Of a DNA stretch of 64,000 bases, positions 20,037 through 28,854 are shown one piece after another. Position 1 is the first letter of the stretch; each line of letters begins with the position of its first letter. Below the pieces are notes generated by a model. The model was given only the letters and a program-made list of their open reading frames with translations, made no database searches and had not been told where the DNA came from. The position numbers were made by a program, and so were the translations under genes. Source of the stretch: Phyllobacterium phragmitis (GTDB taxonomy: Bacteria; Pseudomonadota; Alphaproteobacteria; Rhizobiales; Rhizobiaceae); the NCBI RefSeq assembly GCF_002980495.1, contig NZ_PVBR01000001.1, forward strand, positions 392,157 to 456,156. The letters are read 5' to 3'.

Positions 20037-20818
20037 TCGGAAATTCCCAGGATATCCGGTGTCTGCCACGCCAGATGCTGGCCGCCGTCAAGCGCGAGCA
20101 TCTGGCCGGTTACGGATTTCATCTCCCAAAGATAGCGAATCGTAAGGCCGAATTCGGACAGGGCAGGCGCTTTCTTCAGGAGGGTCGCATCGATCTGCCG
20201 CTGGAAATCCCGGTGGTCCTGCCGTTCGCTCGGCAGCGTCGGGCCAGGGCCGATGGCGTTCACACGGATGCGGGGAGCGAGAGCCTGCGCCAAGGTGCGG
20301 GTCGCGCTCCATAGCGCGGATTTCGAAAGCGTATAGGAGAAGAAGAGCGGATTGGTCTTCCAGACGCGCTGGTCGATCAGATTGACGATCAATCCGTCTT
20401 CGCCTTCCGGCAGGGCGTCCGCCATGCTCTCGGCGAGGAACACCGGCGCTTTGAGATGAAGGGCGAAGTGCTTTTCCCATTTATCGTCGGCAAGGGTGCC
20501 GACGCGGTCGTCGAGAAAAACGGAGGCATTGTTGACCAGAAGCCGGACAGGGCCGAGCTTCGCCTGTACCTGGCCGATCAGGCCACGCACGGCATCCGTA
20601 TCGCAGAGATCGGCCTGGACCACCGCCGCCCGGCCGCCATCCGCCTTGATCGCCGCGGCAAGCTTTTCGCCTTCGCTCACGGAGCCGTTGCAGTGGATCG
20701 CCACCGCAAAGCCGTGCGCCGCCAAATCCTCGACGATTGCCTTGCCGATGCGTTTGGCCCCGCCGGTGACCAGGGCCACGGCTGGCGCAACAAAAGCGGC
20801 AGGTATTTCGGAATTCAC
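20033..20818 (-). CDS. Short-chain dehydrogenase/reductase, pteridine-reductase-like
   Basis: A Rossmann-fold NAD(P)-dependent oxidoreductase of about 261 residues. The cofactor motif is [10 protein letters not shown], an arginine-containing form seen in pteridine/dihydromonapterin reductases; NNAS and the catalytic YTLSK follow, and a C-terminal [13 protein letters not shown] start at the GTG preceded by AAGGA; an ATG 45 bases upstream is an alternative. The stop overlaps uvrC, a pairing conserved in several rhizobia. The substrate is not certain; FolM-like activity is an inference from the motif. Confidence 0.85.
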   Translation of the reverse strand: MNSEIPAAFVAPAVALVTGGAKRIGKAIVEDLAAHGFAVAIHCNGSVSEGEKLAAAIKADGGRAAVVQADLCDTDAVRGLIGQVQAKLGPVRLLVNNASVFLDDRVGTLADDKWEKHFALHLKAPVFLAESMADALPEGEDGLIVNLIDQRVWKTNPLFFSYTLSKSALWSATRTLAQALAPRIRVNAIGPGPTLPSERQDHRDFQRQIDATLLKKAPALSEFGLTIRYLWEMKSVTGQMLALDGGQHLAWQTPDILGISE

Positions 20819-21201
20819 GGTAAACGATTCCTTTCTGAGCCTTGACGTCCCACGTGATGCCATCGCGCGAAGCAAAATGCAGCCGATTTTCGATTGAAAA
20901 GACGGCCAAAGCCCGGGATTACTGACAAAATGGCGTCCCCGTCTCCCGCCGGAGCGTTGATCCTAGGGATTAATCCGCCGCCAGTTCCTTCATATAGGTG
21001 CCTGTCTGGCATGTTGCCATATTGCAACATCGCAATTCCGCCATGTTGTCGACAGGTTCTTTCCACGGAAGCGGACATGTCGCGCCGCATTTGGGCACGA
21101 TGTTCCGCCTCGTAAACAGCGCGTTTTCTGCGAGGCCACATCCTCTCTCCCAAGTCTGGAAAGCGCGCCCGATTGTGAAAAAGAATAAAAGGAGAATGCG
21201 C
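20819..21201. other. Divergent intergenic region upstream of omp25
   Basis: Some 380 bases between the SDR gene and omp25. It contains the dyad at 21001-21056 and an A/T-rich leader ending in AAAAGGAG, the ribosome site of omp25. No convincing coding frame is present. The length suggests a regulated promoter with a long leader. Confidence 0.6.
21001..21056. promoter_or_regulatory. Dyad-symmetry element upstream of omp25
   Basis: A perfect inverted repeat ATGTTGC-CATATT-GCAACAT (21011-21030) lies within wider arms CCTGTC (21001-21006) and GACAGG (21051-21056). It is 145-200 bases before the omp25 start. It could be an operator or an RNA hairpin; no known consensus is matched. Confidence 0.4.
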
Positions 21202-21846
21202 ATGCGCACTCTAAAGACACTCTTCCTCGCTACGGCTGCGCTGCTGCCGCTTTCCGTTTCCGCAATGGCTGCTGACGCGATCGTCGAACAGCCGCCGCAA
21301 CCAGCCGCTCCAATCATGGCCGCTCCCCAGAACACCTGGGCCGGCGGCTACACCGGTCTTTATCTCGGCTATGGTTGGGGCAAGTTCGGCACCGACGCCG
21401 TAGGCGAAATCAAGGACAACGCTCCCAAGCTTGGCGGCTATGCCGGCTGGAACTTCCAGCAGGACAACATCGTCTACGGTATCGAAGGCGACGCAGGCTA
21501 CTCCTGGCTGAAGGAAAGTTCCGGTGGCATCGAAGCCAAGCAGGGTTTCGACGGTTCGCTGCGCGCTCGTGTCGGCTATGCCATGGATCCGGCCCTCCTC
21601 TACGTCACGGGTGGTGTTGCCGGCTCGCAGATCAAGCTTGACGATGGTCTCGATGATGAAAGCAAGTTCCGCGCTGGCTGGACTGCCGGTGTCGGTGCTG
21701 AAGCCTTCATCACGCAGAACATCATCGGCCGCGTCGAATATCGCTACGCCGATTTCGGCGACAAGGACTACGATCTAGGCGGCGGCACCGTTAGCTCGGA
21801 TCTGAAGACCCACGACATCCGCGTTGGTGTTGGTTACAAGTTCTGA
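21202..21846 (+). CDS. omp25: Outer-membrane protein Omp25 family
   Basis: A 214-residue outer-membrane beta-barrel. The signal peptide [18 protein letters not shown] ends at AMA-ADA, and the mature part matches the Brucella Omp25 pattern: [75 protein letters not shown] and the terminal VGVGYKF ending in phenylalanine. I chose the ATG at 21202, seven bases from AGGAG; the ATG at 21196 is too close. In Brucella, Omp25 contributes to envelope integrity and host interaction and is regulated by BvrRS; regulation here is unknown. A strong terminator follows. Confidence 0.95.
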   Translation: MRTLKTLFLATAALLPLSVSAMAADAIVEQPPQPAAPIMAAPQNTWAGGYTGLYLGYGWGKFGTDAVGEIKDNAPKLGGYAGWNFQQDNIVYGIEGDAGYSWLKESSGGIEAKQGFDGSLRARVGYAMDPALLYVTGGVAGSQIKLDDGLDDESKFRAGWTAGVGAEAFITQNIIGRVEYRYADFGDKDYDLGGGTVSSDLKTHDIRVGVGYKF

Positions 21847-21867
21847 TCCATCACGGATCGAACACGG

Positions 21868-21897
21868 AAAAGCCGGGCAGTTTGCCCGGCTTTTTTG
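21868..21897 (+). terminator. Rho-independent terminator of omp25
   Basis: Perfect stem AAGCCGGGC / GCCCGGCTT (21870-21878 with 21884-21892), five-base loop, followed by a T tract. Confidence 0.93.
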
Positions 21898-21928
21898 TTG
21901 CTTGCGTGTCCCGAGGGGCGCGCTTGCT

Positions 21929-22525
21929 CTATTTCGGCAGCAGCGCCGCCAGTTCCGGATGCAGTTCGCCGAATCGCTTGAACCAGCGCTTCAGCTTCGG
22001 TCGGCCCTTTTCCCATTGTCCCTCGAAACGCAGATTGAGATATCCGAGTGTCGCCGCAAGCGCGATATGGCCGGCGTGCAGTTTGGCGCCGACGCGCGGC
22101 GGGGCGGCGTTGAGGAGATCAAGCGCCCGCACGGCCTTGCGCCATTGCATATCGAGCCAGGGCTGATGGATCTTCTCTGCCGGATGAAAACGGCGCTCAT
22201 AGACATGCGCGAGCAGGGCGTCGCACAGGCCGTCGGCCAGTGCTTCCAGCCTTTCGGCATCGAGCCGCTTTTCGGCATTGCGCGGGAAAAGCTTGTTGCC
22301 GGAAATGCGGTTCAGATATTGCGTGATGACGCGGCTGTCGAAGACGGTCTTGCCGTCGTCGGTGATCAATGTCGGTATTTTCCCCAGCGGATTGGAGGAG
22401 ATGAGGATTTCCGGTTCGTCATTGGTATTGACGACCACCGCCTCGGCGGGGACGCCGGCATAATGCGCCGCCATCAGGACCTTGGCGCTGTAGGGCGAGG
22501 CGGAAGCGTAAAGTATTTTTGTCAT
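21929..22525 (-). CDS. Glutathione S-transferase family protein
   Basis: A 198-residue protein with a thioredoxin-like N-terminal half (MTKILYASASPYSAKVLM; catalytic-region serine in SPYS; NPLGKIPTLITDDG; FDSRVITQYL, the glutathione-binding ESxxI-like motif) and a helical C-terminal domain. It belongs to the general bacterial GST group; the substrate cannot be inferred. It is convergent with omp25, 83 bases from it. Confidence 0.9.
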   Translation of the reverse strand: MTKILYASASPYSAKVLMAAHYAGVPAEAVVVNTNDEPEILISSNPLGKIPTLITDDGKTVFDSRVITQYLNRISGNKLFPRNAEKRLDAERLEALADGLCDALLAHVYERRFHPAEKIHQPWLDMQWRKAVRALDLLNAAPPRVGAKLHAGHIALAATLGYLNLRFEGQWEKGRPKLKRWFKRFGELHPELAALLPK

Positions 22526-22606
22526 GGAACTGGAAACTCCTGGGATTTATCTCGATGTAGCGACGTTATTTTCCCGCACCGGCAGCGCAAGCCAGGCGGG
22601 CTTCTG

Positions 22607-23353
22607 TTAACGCACCGGCGGCATGGTGGCCGAGCGTCTGCGGCAGGCATCCGCATCCACTTCTCCGCAATTGCGGAATTGTAGGTCCTTCGTCATGCAT
22701 ATCCGCACGTCCTGCAAATATCCTCCCTCGCAGGTGACCGCGATGCCACCTGCCGGAAGGCCCGGATTGGCCGTGACAAAGGCTTTCTCGACCAGGACCG
22801 GATCGATATCGCGGCTGACCTGGACATTGCGGAAGCTCGCCGGAATCGAGACGGTTTCATAGGCGCGCCGCAGCGTTGAGAAATAATCCGATTGCGAAAG
22901 CCCGGTGCAGCTTCCATGCCTGCGCCATTCATGAATGATCAGTCCCGTCGAAGGCATGATGTCACGAACGCTCGAAATCATCTGGCGCGGCACATAGCGG
23001 TCATCGATTGCGCAATCCTGCGGGTAACCCTTCTCATATTGCGGCCATAGGCCATGAACGATGAAGGAATAGGGCCGGCCGGAAGAGCATTGCTGCCGAT
23101 CGGCGCGCGAACCTTCCGAGGCGCAATAGCTGGGCGACCAGGAAAGCGAAAGCACGTAGAAATCAAAATCCCGTCCGTCCTTTGGCTTCGATTCATTATT
23201 TGCGAGGGAGGAGTTCGCCCCGCTGTCCTGAAGCGAAGAATTCCCACCATCGGCTCCGGGGAGGGAACGCGGCCCGTCATTGTTGAGGAGAGAATAAAGA
23301 AACCATGCAATGGCAGCCAGAACCGCCAGCGTCAAAAAGCTTCTTCCCTGCAT
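22607..23353 (-). CDS. RNase T2 family ribonuclease, membrane-anchored or secreted
   Basis: A 248-residue endoribonuclease. An N-terminal hydrophobic helix (LTLAVLAAIAWFLYSLL) acts as signal anchor, followed by a Ser/Asn-rich linker to about residue 60. Both catalytic sites are intact: CAS I FIVHGLWP with His100 and CAS II HEWRRHGSC with His141 and His146. T2 enzymes cut RNA through a 2',3'-cyclic intermediate, usually outside the cytoplasm, and supply nucleotides. It is well spread among alphaproteobacteria but lacks an informative neighbour here. Confidence 0.92.
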   Translation of the reverse strand: MQGRSFLTLAVLAAIAWFLYSLLNNDGPRSLPGADGGNSSLQDSGANSSLANNESKPKDGRDFDFYVLSLSWSPSYCASEGSRADRQQCSSGRPYSFIVHGLWPQYEKGYPQDCAIDDRYVPRQMISSVRDIMPSTGLIIHEWRRHGSCTGLSQSDYFSTLRRAYETVSIPASFRNVQVSRDIDPVLVEKAFVTANPGLPAGGIAVTCEGGYLQDVRICMTKDLQFRNCGEVDADACRRRSATMPPVR

Positions 23354-23379
23354 CCGCCCCCCTGAATGCTGCCCTTAGA

Positions 23380-23421
23380 GCATGATCCCGAAAAGTTGCA
23401 GACTTCCAGGTAAGATCATGC
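23380..23421. repeat. Dispersed palindrome GCATGATC...GATCATGC, copy A
   Basis: Eight-base perfect inverted ends (23380-23387 and 23414-23421) around CCGAAAAGTTGCAGACTT. A second copy, nearly identical over the left half, lies at 25887-25929. Confidence 0.8.
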
Positions 23422-23437
23422 GGCTAAAACAAACACT

Positions 23438-23479
23438 GAGAGCAGGATGCCGGATTCGATTTAATTGCATCCTGCTCTC
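23438..23479. terminator. Strong hairpin downstream of 23509-23982 gene
   Basis: Perfect 13-base inverted repeat GAGAGCAGGATGC / GCATCCTGCTCTC. On the minus strand it is 30 bases after the stop of the secreted-protein gene and is followed by a T-rich GTTTGTTTT; probable terminator. Confidence 0.6.
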
Positions 23480-23508
23480 AATGCCGCCCTGCATGCCATA
23501 TATCCGGC

Positions 23509-23982
23509 TTAGCGCAGGACGCGGCAGCCGGCATCATAGACTTTCCAGCGGTCGAATCCGGCCACGCAGAACTCGACATTGTCGCCGATCGAGGCAAGCC
23601 CCTGGCCCTCCTCGATAAGATACCAGACCGGGCGCCGCTCTCCGTCGGACAGCATGGCGGTTGCGCCGCAATAATGACGGGTGATCTCTGAGGGCCGCTG
23701 CGCTGGCTCAAAGCGCTTCTGATAGACATCGCTGAAGGCGGAAATCTCGACCATCGGCAGGTTGGGAACGTGGGTTACCTGATAGCTGAAGCGCGAGACG
23801 ATGGTTTTCAGCACCCGCTGGTCGCCGCATATGCCGCCCGTATCGCCGTATGCAGCGGCCTCGCTCGCGAAAAAATCGGCTGCCTGAACGGGCGTGGAAG
23901 AAAGTCCGCCCACAGAAAGAACGGTTGAAAGAGCAAGTGCCGCAGCAGAAAGCATATGGTTGAATTGTCCGAAGCGCTTCAT
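23509..23982 (-). CDS. Secreted four-cysteine protein of unknown function
   Basis: A 157-residue protein with a Sec signal peptide (core MLSAAALALSTVLSVGGL, cleavage after VQA near residue 34). The mature domain has four cysteines (52, 105, 139, 153), an arrangement that would allow two disulphides in the periplasm, and ends CVAGFDRWKVYDAGCRVLR. I think similar proteins occur in other Rhizobiales, but I do not recognise a named family. It is the only gene between a hairpin and rlmJ and is probably monocistronic. Confidence 0.8.
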   Translation of the reverse strand: MKRFGQFNHMLSAAALALSTVLSVGGLSSTPVQAADFFASEAAAYGDTGGICGDQRVLKTIVSRFSYQVTHVPNLPMVEISAFSDVYQKRFEPAQRPSEITRHYCGATAMLSDGERRPVWYLIEEGQGLASIGDNVEFCVAGFDRWKVYDAGCRVLR

Positions 23983-24056
23983 TGTCCAATTCCTGTCCCA
24001 GTAAATTTCCTACCAAAGTCAATATAGCCGCAATGTCCGCTACAGATCGGCTCCGG

Positions 24057-24923
24057 TCAAGACGCAACCTGCTCGCCACGAACCCACTCTAGCGTGAACG
24101 ATCCGGCTTTGGCTTCGCCGAGCAGGTTAGTGAGGCATGGAAGCAACAGTTTCATCTCGGCTTCCAGCGTATAGGGCGGGTTGACGACGATCATGCCGCA
24201 GCCATCGAGCCGCGGTTCGGGCGAGGGAGGACGAATCGCCAACTCCAGCCGGAGTATCTTTGCGATATGCGTCTCGTGCAGCTTCGAGATGAAGCGCTGT
24301 ACCTCCTGGCGGTCCTTGACGGGATACCACAAAGCGTAGGTTCCGCCGGGAAAGCGCTTATGTGCCTTGACCAGCCCATCGACCAGCCGGTCGAACTCAC
24401 CGGCAATCTCGAACGGCGGATCGACGAGGACGAGGCCGCGCTTTTCCTTCGGCGGCAGATGCGCGCCGAGCGCCAGCCAACCGTCGAGATGGATGACGCG
24501 CACCTGATGGTCCCCGACAAAGAGGGCCGAGAGTGCCCTGGCATCATCGGGATGCAGTTCGATGGCCGACAGGCGATCCTGCTTGCGCATCATGCTGCGC
24601 GCCAGAAGCGGTGAGCCGGGATAGGTTTTCACACTATCACCGGCATTTTCCGCGCGGATAATATCGAGATAGGGCGCGAGAAGCTCGGCCGCATCCGCTG
24701 GAATGGCACTGGCATCGTCGAGCAGACGGGCGATGCCCTGCTGCCATTCGGCGGTCTTGCCGGCCTCGGTTCCCCTAAGATCGTAGCGGCCGATGCCGGC
24801 ATGGGTGTCGATCACCCGGAACGCCTGCTCCTTGCGCTTCAGATATTCGATGATGCGGGTGAGGACGACATGTTTGACGACATCGGCGAAATTCCCGGCA
24901 TGATAAGCGTGGCGATAGTTCAT
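24057..24923 (-). CDS. rlmJ: 23S rRNA (adenine2030-N6)-methyltransferase RlmJ
   Basis: A SAM-dependent methyltransferase of 288 residues modifying 23S rRNA A2030. It starts with the highly conserved MNYRHAYHAGNFADVVKH, has the SAM-site segment VIDTHAGIGRYDL and the catalytic DPPF motif (LVLVDPPFEIAGEF). Twelve residues of extra upstream frame are not conserved, so the internal ATG is used. The C-terminal motif VNPPYTLEAEM is also family-typical. Confidence 0.94.
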   Translation of the reverse strand: MNYRHAYHAGNFADVVKHVVLTRIIEYLKRKEQAFRVIDTHAGIGRYDLRGTEAGKTAEWQQGIARLLDDASAIPADAAELLAPYLDIIRAENAGDSVKTYPGSPLLARSMMRKQDRLSAIELHPDDARALSALFVGDHQVRVIHLDGWLALGAHLPPKEKRGLVLVDPPFEIAGEFDRLVDGLVKAHKRFPGGTYALWYPVKDRQEVQRFISKLHETHIAKILRLELAIRPPSPEPRLDGCGMIVVNPPYTLEAEMKLLLPCLTNLLGEAKAGSFTLEWVRGEQVAS

Positions 24924-25040
24924 GACAGTGCTTTTTCCATGCCGGTCAGGGCACTGCAAGCGCTTCTATCCGACCCCCGCCGGATATGCCATAGATCGCC
25001 CTCCGCTTTCGCGGTCTTCTCCTGATTCTGGTGATGCGCC

Positions 25041-25886
25041 ATGTCTGGCACGGTTGTCCTCATCGTCCTTCTGGCCGCATTTCTTAATGCGAGCTGGAAC
25101 GCGGTCGTCAAATCGAATGGCGACAAGTTTCTCAATGCGGTCATTGTGGTCGGCGCGGCTGGCCTCATCGCCCTGCTTTTTCTGCCATTCCTGCCTGCGC
25201 CTGACCGGTCGAGCTGGCCCTTCCTGGCGACATCGATGGTGCTCCAGATAATCTATCTCTGCCTCGTGGCCGCGGCCTATGAAAGCGGCGATATGAGCCA
25301 GGCCTATCCGATCATGCGCGGCACGCCGCCGCTTCTGGTGGCGCTCGCCAGTGGACCCTTGATCGGCGAGGTGCTGCCGCTGCCGCGCTGGATCGGCATC
25401 GCCTTCATCTGCTGCGGTGTGCTGGCTCTCGCTTTCGAGGCACGGCGGCGCGCCGGCATCGGCAACGGGCGGACCACCATGCTTGCCCTCGTCAACGCCG
25501 TCTTTATCGCGTCCTATACGCTGGTGGACGGCATCGGCGTGCGCAAGTCGGGCGCCCCCGCCGCCTATACGATGTGGGTTTTCCTGCTCAATGCCTTGCC
25601 GTTGGTCCTCTGGACGTTCGCCATGCACGGGCAGCGAATCTGGCCGCATCTGCGCAGCCGTCTGCATCTGGCGTTCATCGGCGGCGTGGGAACGCTCGGC
25701 TCCTATGGCCTGACGCTGTGGGCGATGACCATGGCGCCCATTGCCGTGGTTGCCGCCCTGCGCGAGACCTCGATCCTGTTCGCGATCGTCATTTCGGCGA
25801 TTGTCCTGAAAGAACGCATCGGCCTCCAGCGTGTTGTCGCAGCGGCACTGATCGTCATCGGCACGATGATCATCAGGCTAAGCTGA
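25041..25886 (+). CDS. EamA-family drug/metabolite transporter
   Basis: A 281-residue inner-membrane protein with ten predicted hydrophobic segments in two EamA repeats, the second ending in the typical REPSILFAIVIS-like segment (here RETSILFAIVISAIVLKERI). DMT permeases move small metabolites or amino acids by proton or substrate gradients; the substrate cannot be told. It lies divergent to rlmJ and its stop abuts a repeat copy. Confidence 0.9.
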   Translation: MSGTVVLIVLLAAFLNASWNAVVKSNGDKFLNAVIVVGAAGLIALLFLPFLPAPDRSSWPFLATSMVLQIIYLCLVAAAYESGDMSQAYPIMRGTPPLLVALASGPLIGEVLPLPRWIGIAFICCGVLALAFEARRRAGIGNGRTTMLALVNAVFIASYTLVDGIGVRKSGAPAAYTMWVFLLNALPLVLWTFAMHGQRIWPHLRSRLHLAFIGGVGTLGSYGLTLWAMTMAPIAVVAALRETSILFAIVISAIVLKERIGLQRVVAAALIVIGTMIIRLS

Positions 25887-25929
25887 GCATGATCCCGAAA
25901 AGTTGCAGACCTTTGGGAAAAGATCATGC
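25887..25929. repeat. Dispersed palindrome GCATGATC...GATCATGC, copy B
   Basis: Starts at the base following the EamA stop codon. Ends GCATGATC (25887-25894) and GATCATGC (25922-25929), left half identical to copy A at 23380. Confidence 0.8.
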
Positions 25930-25991
25930 GGCTAGAAATCCTGCTTTAGAATCATTTTGAGGTGAGCCCGAGCTTGCGATATGGATAGATC

Positions 25992-28097
25992 ATGAACAAA
26001 CACGTCCAGCATATCGGGCATTCCGCCTGCCCGCACGATTGCCCCTCCACCTGCGCGCTCGATGTGGAGGTGCTGGATTCAGGCGTCATCGGCCGGGTGC
26101 GCGGCGCGAAGGACAACAGCTATACCGCTGGTGTCATCTGCGCCAAGGTTGCCCGCTATGCCGAGCGAATCAACCATCCCGACCGCCTGTTGAAACCGCT
26201 CATCCGTGCCGGCGGCAAGGGTGACGGCGTGTGGAAGGAAGCCTCCTGGGAGGCGGCGCTCGATCTCGTCGCCGAGCGCTTCCTCAAGGCTGAGGCGGAG
26301 TTTGGGTCGCAGAGCATCTGGCCCAATTATTACGCCGGAACCATGGGGCTGGTGCAGCGTGATTCGATCCACCGGCTGCGCCACGCCAAGAAATATTCCA
26401 ACCAGTTCGACTCATTCTGCACCAATATGGCCTGGACCGGCTTTTTCGCCGGCACAGGCAGCCTCACCGGCGTCGATCCGCGCGAGATGGCAAAGGCCGA
26501 TTGCGTGGTGATCTGGGGCACCAATGCGGCGGCCACGCAGGTCAATGTGATGACCCACGCGGTGCGCGCTCGCAAGGAGCGCGGCGCCAAGATCGTCGCC
26601 ATCGACGTCTATGAGAACGCCACTGTCCGTCAGGCCGATATGGGCATCGTGCTGAAGCCCGGCACGGATGGCGCGTTTGCCTGCGCAATCATGCATGTGC
26701 TTTTCCGCGACGGCGTTGCCGATTGGGACTATCTAAACGCCCATACCGACGATCCCAAGGGGCTGGAGCGCCACCTGCAAAGCCGCACCCCGCAATGGGC
26801 ATCCGCCATCACTGGCGTTCCCGTCGAGGAAATCGAGGCTTTTGCCCGACTGATCGGCACCACCAAGCGAACCTTCTTCCGGCTGGGTTACGGTTTCACG
26901 CGCCAGCGCAACGGCGCGGTCAACATGCACGCGGCGTCCTGCATCCCTGCCGTGTCGGGCGCGTGGCTGCATGAGGGTGGCGGCGCGTTCCATTCCAACT
27001 CCGGCATTTTCCGGATGGACAAGTCCGAGATCGAGGGCAAATCCTTCAAAGACCCCGATATCCGCTATCTCGACCAGTCGAAGATTGGCCGCATTCTCAC
27101 CGGCGACCTGGAAGCGCTCAATGGCGGGCCGCCGGTCGCCGCGATGCTGATCCAGAACACCAATCCGGCCAATGTCGCGCCGGAACAGCGCCTGATCCGC
27201 AAGGGCTTCATGCGCGATGATCTGTTCGTCGCCGTCCACGAGCAGTTCATGACCGATACGGCGAAGCTAGCCGATGTGGTGCTTCCCGCGACCATGTTTC
27301 TGGAGCATGACGACATCTATCGCGGCGGCGGCCAGCAACACATCGTGCTGGGACCGAAGCTGGTCGAAGCGCAGGGCGAGGCGCGGCCCAATCTCTTCGT
27401 TCTCAACGAATTGGCGAACCGTCTCGGCGTCGGCCATTACGAGGGCTTCGGCCTCGATGAAAAGACCCTGATCGACAACATGATGCGCGCGAGCGGATTG
27501 CCCGGTTTTGACGAGCTCAAGCAAAGCCGCTGGCTCGACATGCAGCCCGATTTCGATAGCGCGCATTATTTGAACGGCTTCAACTGGCCGGACCGCAAAT
27601 TCCGCTTCAAGCCGGACTGGACCGGCAGCCCGTCGCCCAACAGGCCGCCACGCTCCATGGGGCCGCAGGGGCCTTACGCGGACCTGCCGGAATTCCCGGA
27701 TCATTGGCAGGCCATCGAAGTGGCGGATGCCGAACACCCCTTCCGCCTCGCCACATCGCCCGCACATCATTTCCTGAATTCGACGTTTTCGGAAACGCCG
27801 ACCTCTGGCGCCAAGGAAATCCGCCCGCAATTGCTGATCCATCCGGACGACGCGGCGCGTTTGGGCATAGCCGATGGCGACCGGGTGGAAATCGGCAATA
27901 AACGCGGCGAACTGGTGCTGCACGCCAAAGTGCAGGATACGCAACGCCGCGGCGTGGTGATCTCCGAAGGACTGTTCCCGAACGCCGCCTTCGAGCGCGG
28001 CGAGGGCATCAACATCCTCACCGGCGCGGATGCAGCAGCCCCTTATGGCGGCGCGGCGTTTCATGACATCAAGGTGTGGGTGCGGCGGGTGAATTAG
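25992..28097 (+). CDS. Molybdopterin oxidoreductase, DMSO-reductase superfamily
   Basis: A 701-residue Mo/W-bis-MGD enzyme with a [4Fe-4S] site at the N-terminus (CPHDCPSTC, then GVICAK). Central molybdopterin-binding domains (CVVIWGTNAA, IQNTNPANVAP, DVVLPATMFLEHDD) and a C-terminal dinucleotide-binding domain (LLIHPDDAARLGIADGD) follow. No Tat signal is visible, so it is probably cytoplasmic. Relatives are annotated as thiosulphate, formate or biotin-sulphoxide-like reductases, but the substrate is unknown; there is no partner subunit next to it. It would draw cofactor from moaD/moaE elsewhere in the window. Confidence 0.92.
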   Translation: MNKHVQHIGHSACPHDCPSTCALDVEVLDSGVIGRVRGAKDNSYTAGVICAKVARYAERINHPDRLLKPLIRAGGKGDGVWKEASWEAALDLVAERFLKAEAEFGSQSIWPNYYAGTMGLVQRDSIHRLRHAKKYSNQFDSFCTNMAWTGFFAGTGSLTGVDPREMAKADCVVIWGTNAAATQVNVMTHAVRARKERGAKIVAIDVYENATVRQADMGIVLKPGTDGAFACAIMHVLFRDGVADWDYLNAHTDDPKGLERHLQSRTPQWASAITGVPVEEIEAFARLIGTTKRTFFRLGYGFTRQRNGAVNMHAASCIPAVSGAWLHEGGGAFHSNSGIFRMDKSEIEGKSFKDPDIRYLDQSKIGRILTGDLEALNGGPPVAAMLIQNTNPANVAPEQRLIRKGFMRDDLFVAVHEQFMTDTAKLADVVLPATMFLEHDDIYRGGGQQHIVLGPKLVEAQGEARPNLFVLNELANRLGVGHYEGFGLDEKTLIDNMMRASGLPGFDELKQSRWLDMQPDFDSAHYLNGFNWPDRKFRFKPDWTGSPSPNRPPRSMGPQGPYADLPEFPDHWQAIEVADAEHPFRLATSPAHHFLNSTFSETPTSGAKEIRPQLLIHPDDAARLGIADGDRVEIGNKRGELVLHAKVQDTQRRGVVISEGLFPNAAFERGEGINILTGADAAAPYGGAAFHDIKVWVRRVN

Positions 28098-28166
28098 CCG
28101 GGCAACACTCTTGTTTGTCGTACATTTTTGTGCGAAATTATCTGTGGAGGCGAAGGGGGCACACAG

Positions 28167-28361
28167 ATGAAGCGGGAACAGTTGCTCCGGCAACTTCGCA
28201 AGCTTGCCCGAAAGGAAGGCAAGTTTTTTGAAATTATAGCGAACCGGGGCAAAGGCTCGCACATCCGCGTGACCCTCGGTGACAAGACGACAACGATCAA
28301 GGATGGCGAACTGACCCGGACATATGTGAGCATCGTGTTGAGGCAATTGGGAATTGAGTGA
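28167..28361 (+). CDS. hicA: HicA-family mRNA interferase toxin
   Basis: A 64-residue basic protein with the double-stranded-RNA-binding-like HicA fold: KREQLLRQLRKLARKEGKFF, then the motif GKGSHIRVTLGDK with the catalytic histidine, and TIKDGELTRTYVSIVLRQLGIE. HicA cleaves mRNA and tmRNA until bound by HicB. A short G-rich ribosome site precedes it. HicB follows 40 bases later on the same strand, the classical toxin-first order. Confidence 0.88.
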   Translation: MKREQLLRQLRKLARKEGKFFEIIANRGKGSHIRVTLGDKTTTIKDGELTRTYVSIVLRQLGIE

Positions 28362-28401
28362 TTTCCGCTGTTTCGGGCATCAATTTAGAGGAGATCGATG
28401 G

Positions 28402-28827
28402 ATGGACTACATCTATGGAGCGCTATTGGAGTCCGATCCCGATGGCGGATTCGTCGTGACATTTCCAGACGTGCCTGCAGCAAACACGCATGGCGAGAAT
28501 CGCGCGGAAGCGTTGACCAACGCAGCCGAAGCGCTCGGGTTGGCGCTGCGAGGCTATTTGCAACAGGGAAAGGAACTCCCGCAGGCTGTAACCAATACGA
28601 CGGATGCGGTTGCCGTCCCGGCGGACGATGCAATGAAGCTCGCGCTCGTGCAGGCGTTCAACGCTGCCGGAATCTCAAAAACCGAATTGGCGCGCAGGCT
28701 CGGCAAAGACGAGGTTGAAGCAAGGCGAATTCTCAATCCGGACCATCCGACAAAATTCCCCGCCATGCAGGCAGCGCTGGCTGTGCTCGGCAAAACAATC
28801 GTGGTTTCGGTCCGCGACGCCGCTTGA
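28402..28827 (+). CDS. hicB: HicB-family antitoxin with C-terminal DNA-binding domain
   Basis: A 141-residue protein. The N-terminal 60-odd residues are the partial RNase H-like HicB antitoxin fold (MDYIYGALLESDPDGGFVVTFPDV, EALTNAAEALGLAL), and the C-terminal part is a helix-turn-helix (ISKTELARRLGKDEVEARRIL), used for autoregulation of hicAB. GAGGAG eight bases upstream fixes the start at 28402. Because it lies between the Mo enzyme and purN and has no relation to either, it is best viewed as a mobile module. Confidence 0.9.
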   Translation: MDYIYGALLESDPDGGFVVTFPDVPAANTHGENRAEALTNAAEALGLALRGYLQQGKELPQAVTNTTDAVAVPADDAMKLALVQAFNAAGISKTELARRLGKDEVEARRILNPDHPTKFPAMQAALAVLGKTIVVSVRDAA

Positions 28828-28854
28828 ATTCCTTCACAGGCTAAAAGGTGGCTT

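Noticed and set aside
25992..28097. Tat-exported Mo enzyme
   Set aside because: No twin-arginine signal precedes the iron-sulphur cysteines, so it is treated as cytoplasmic.
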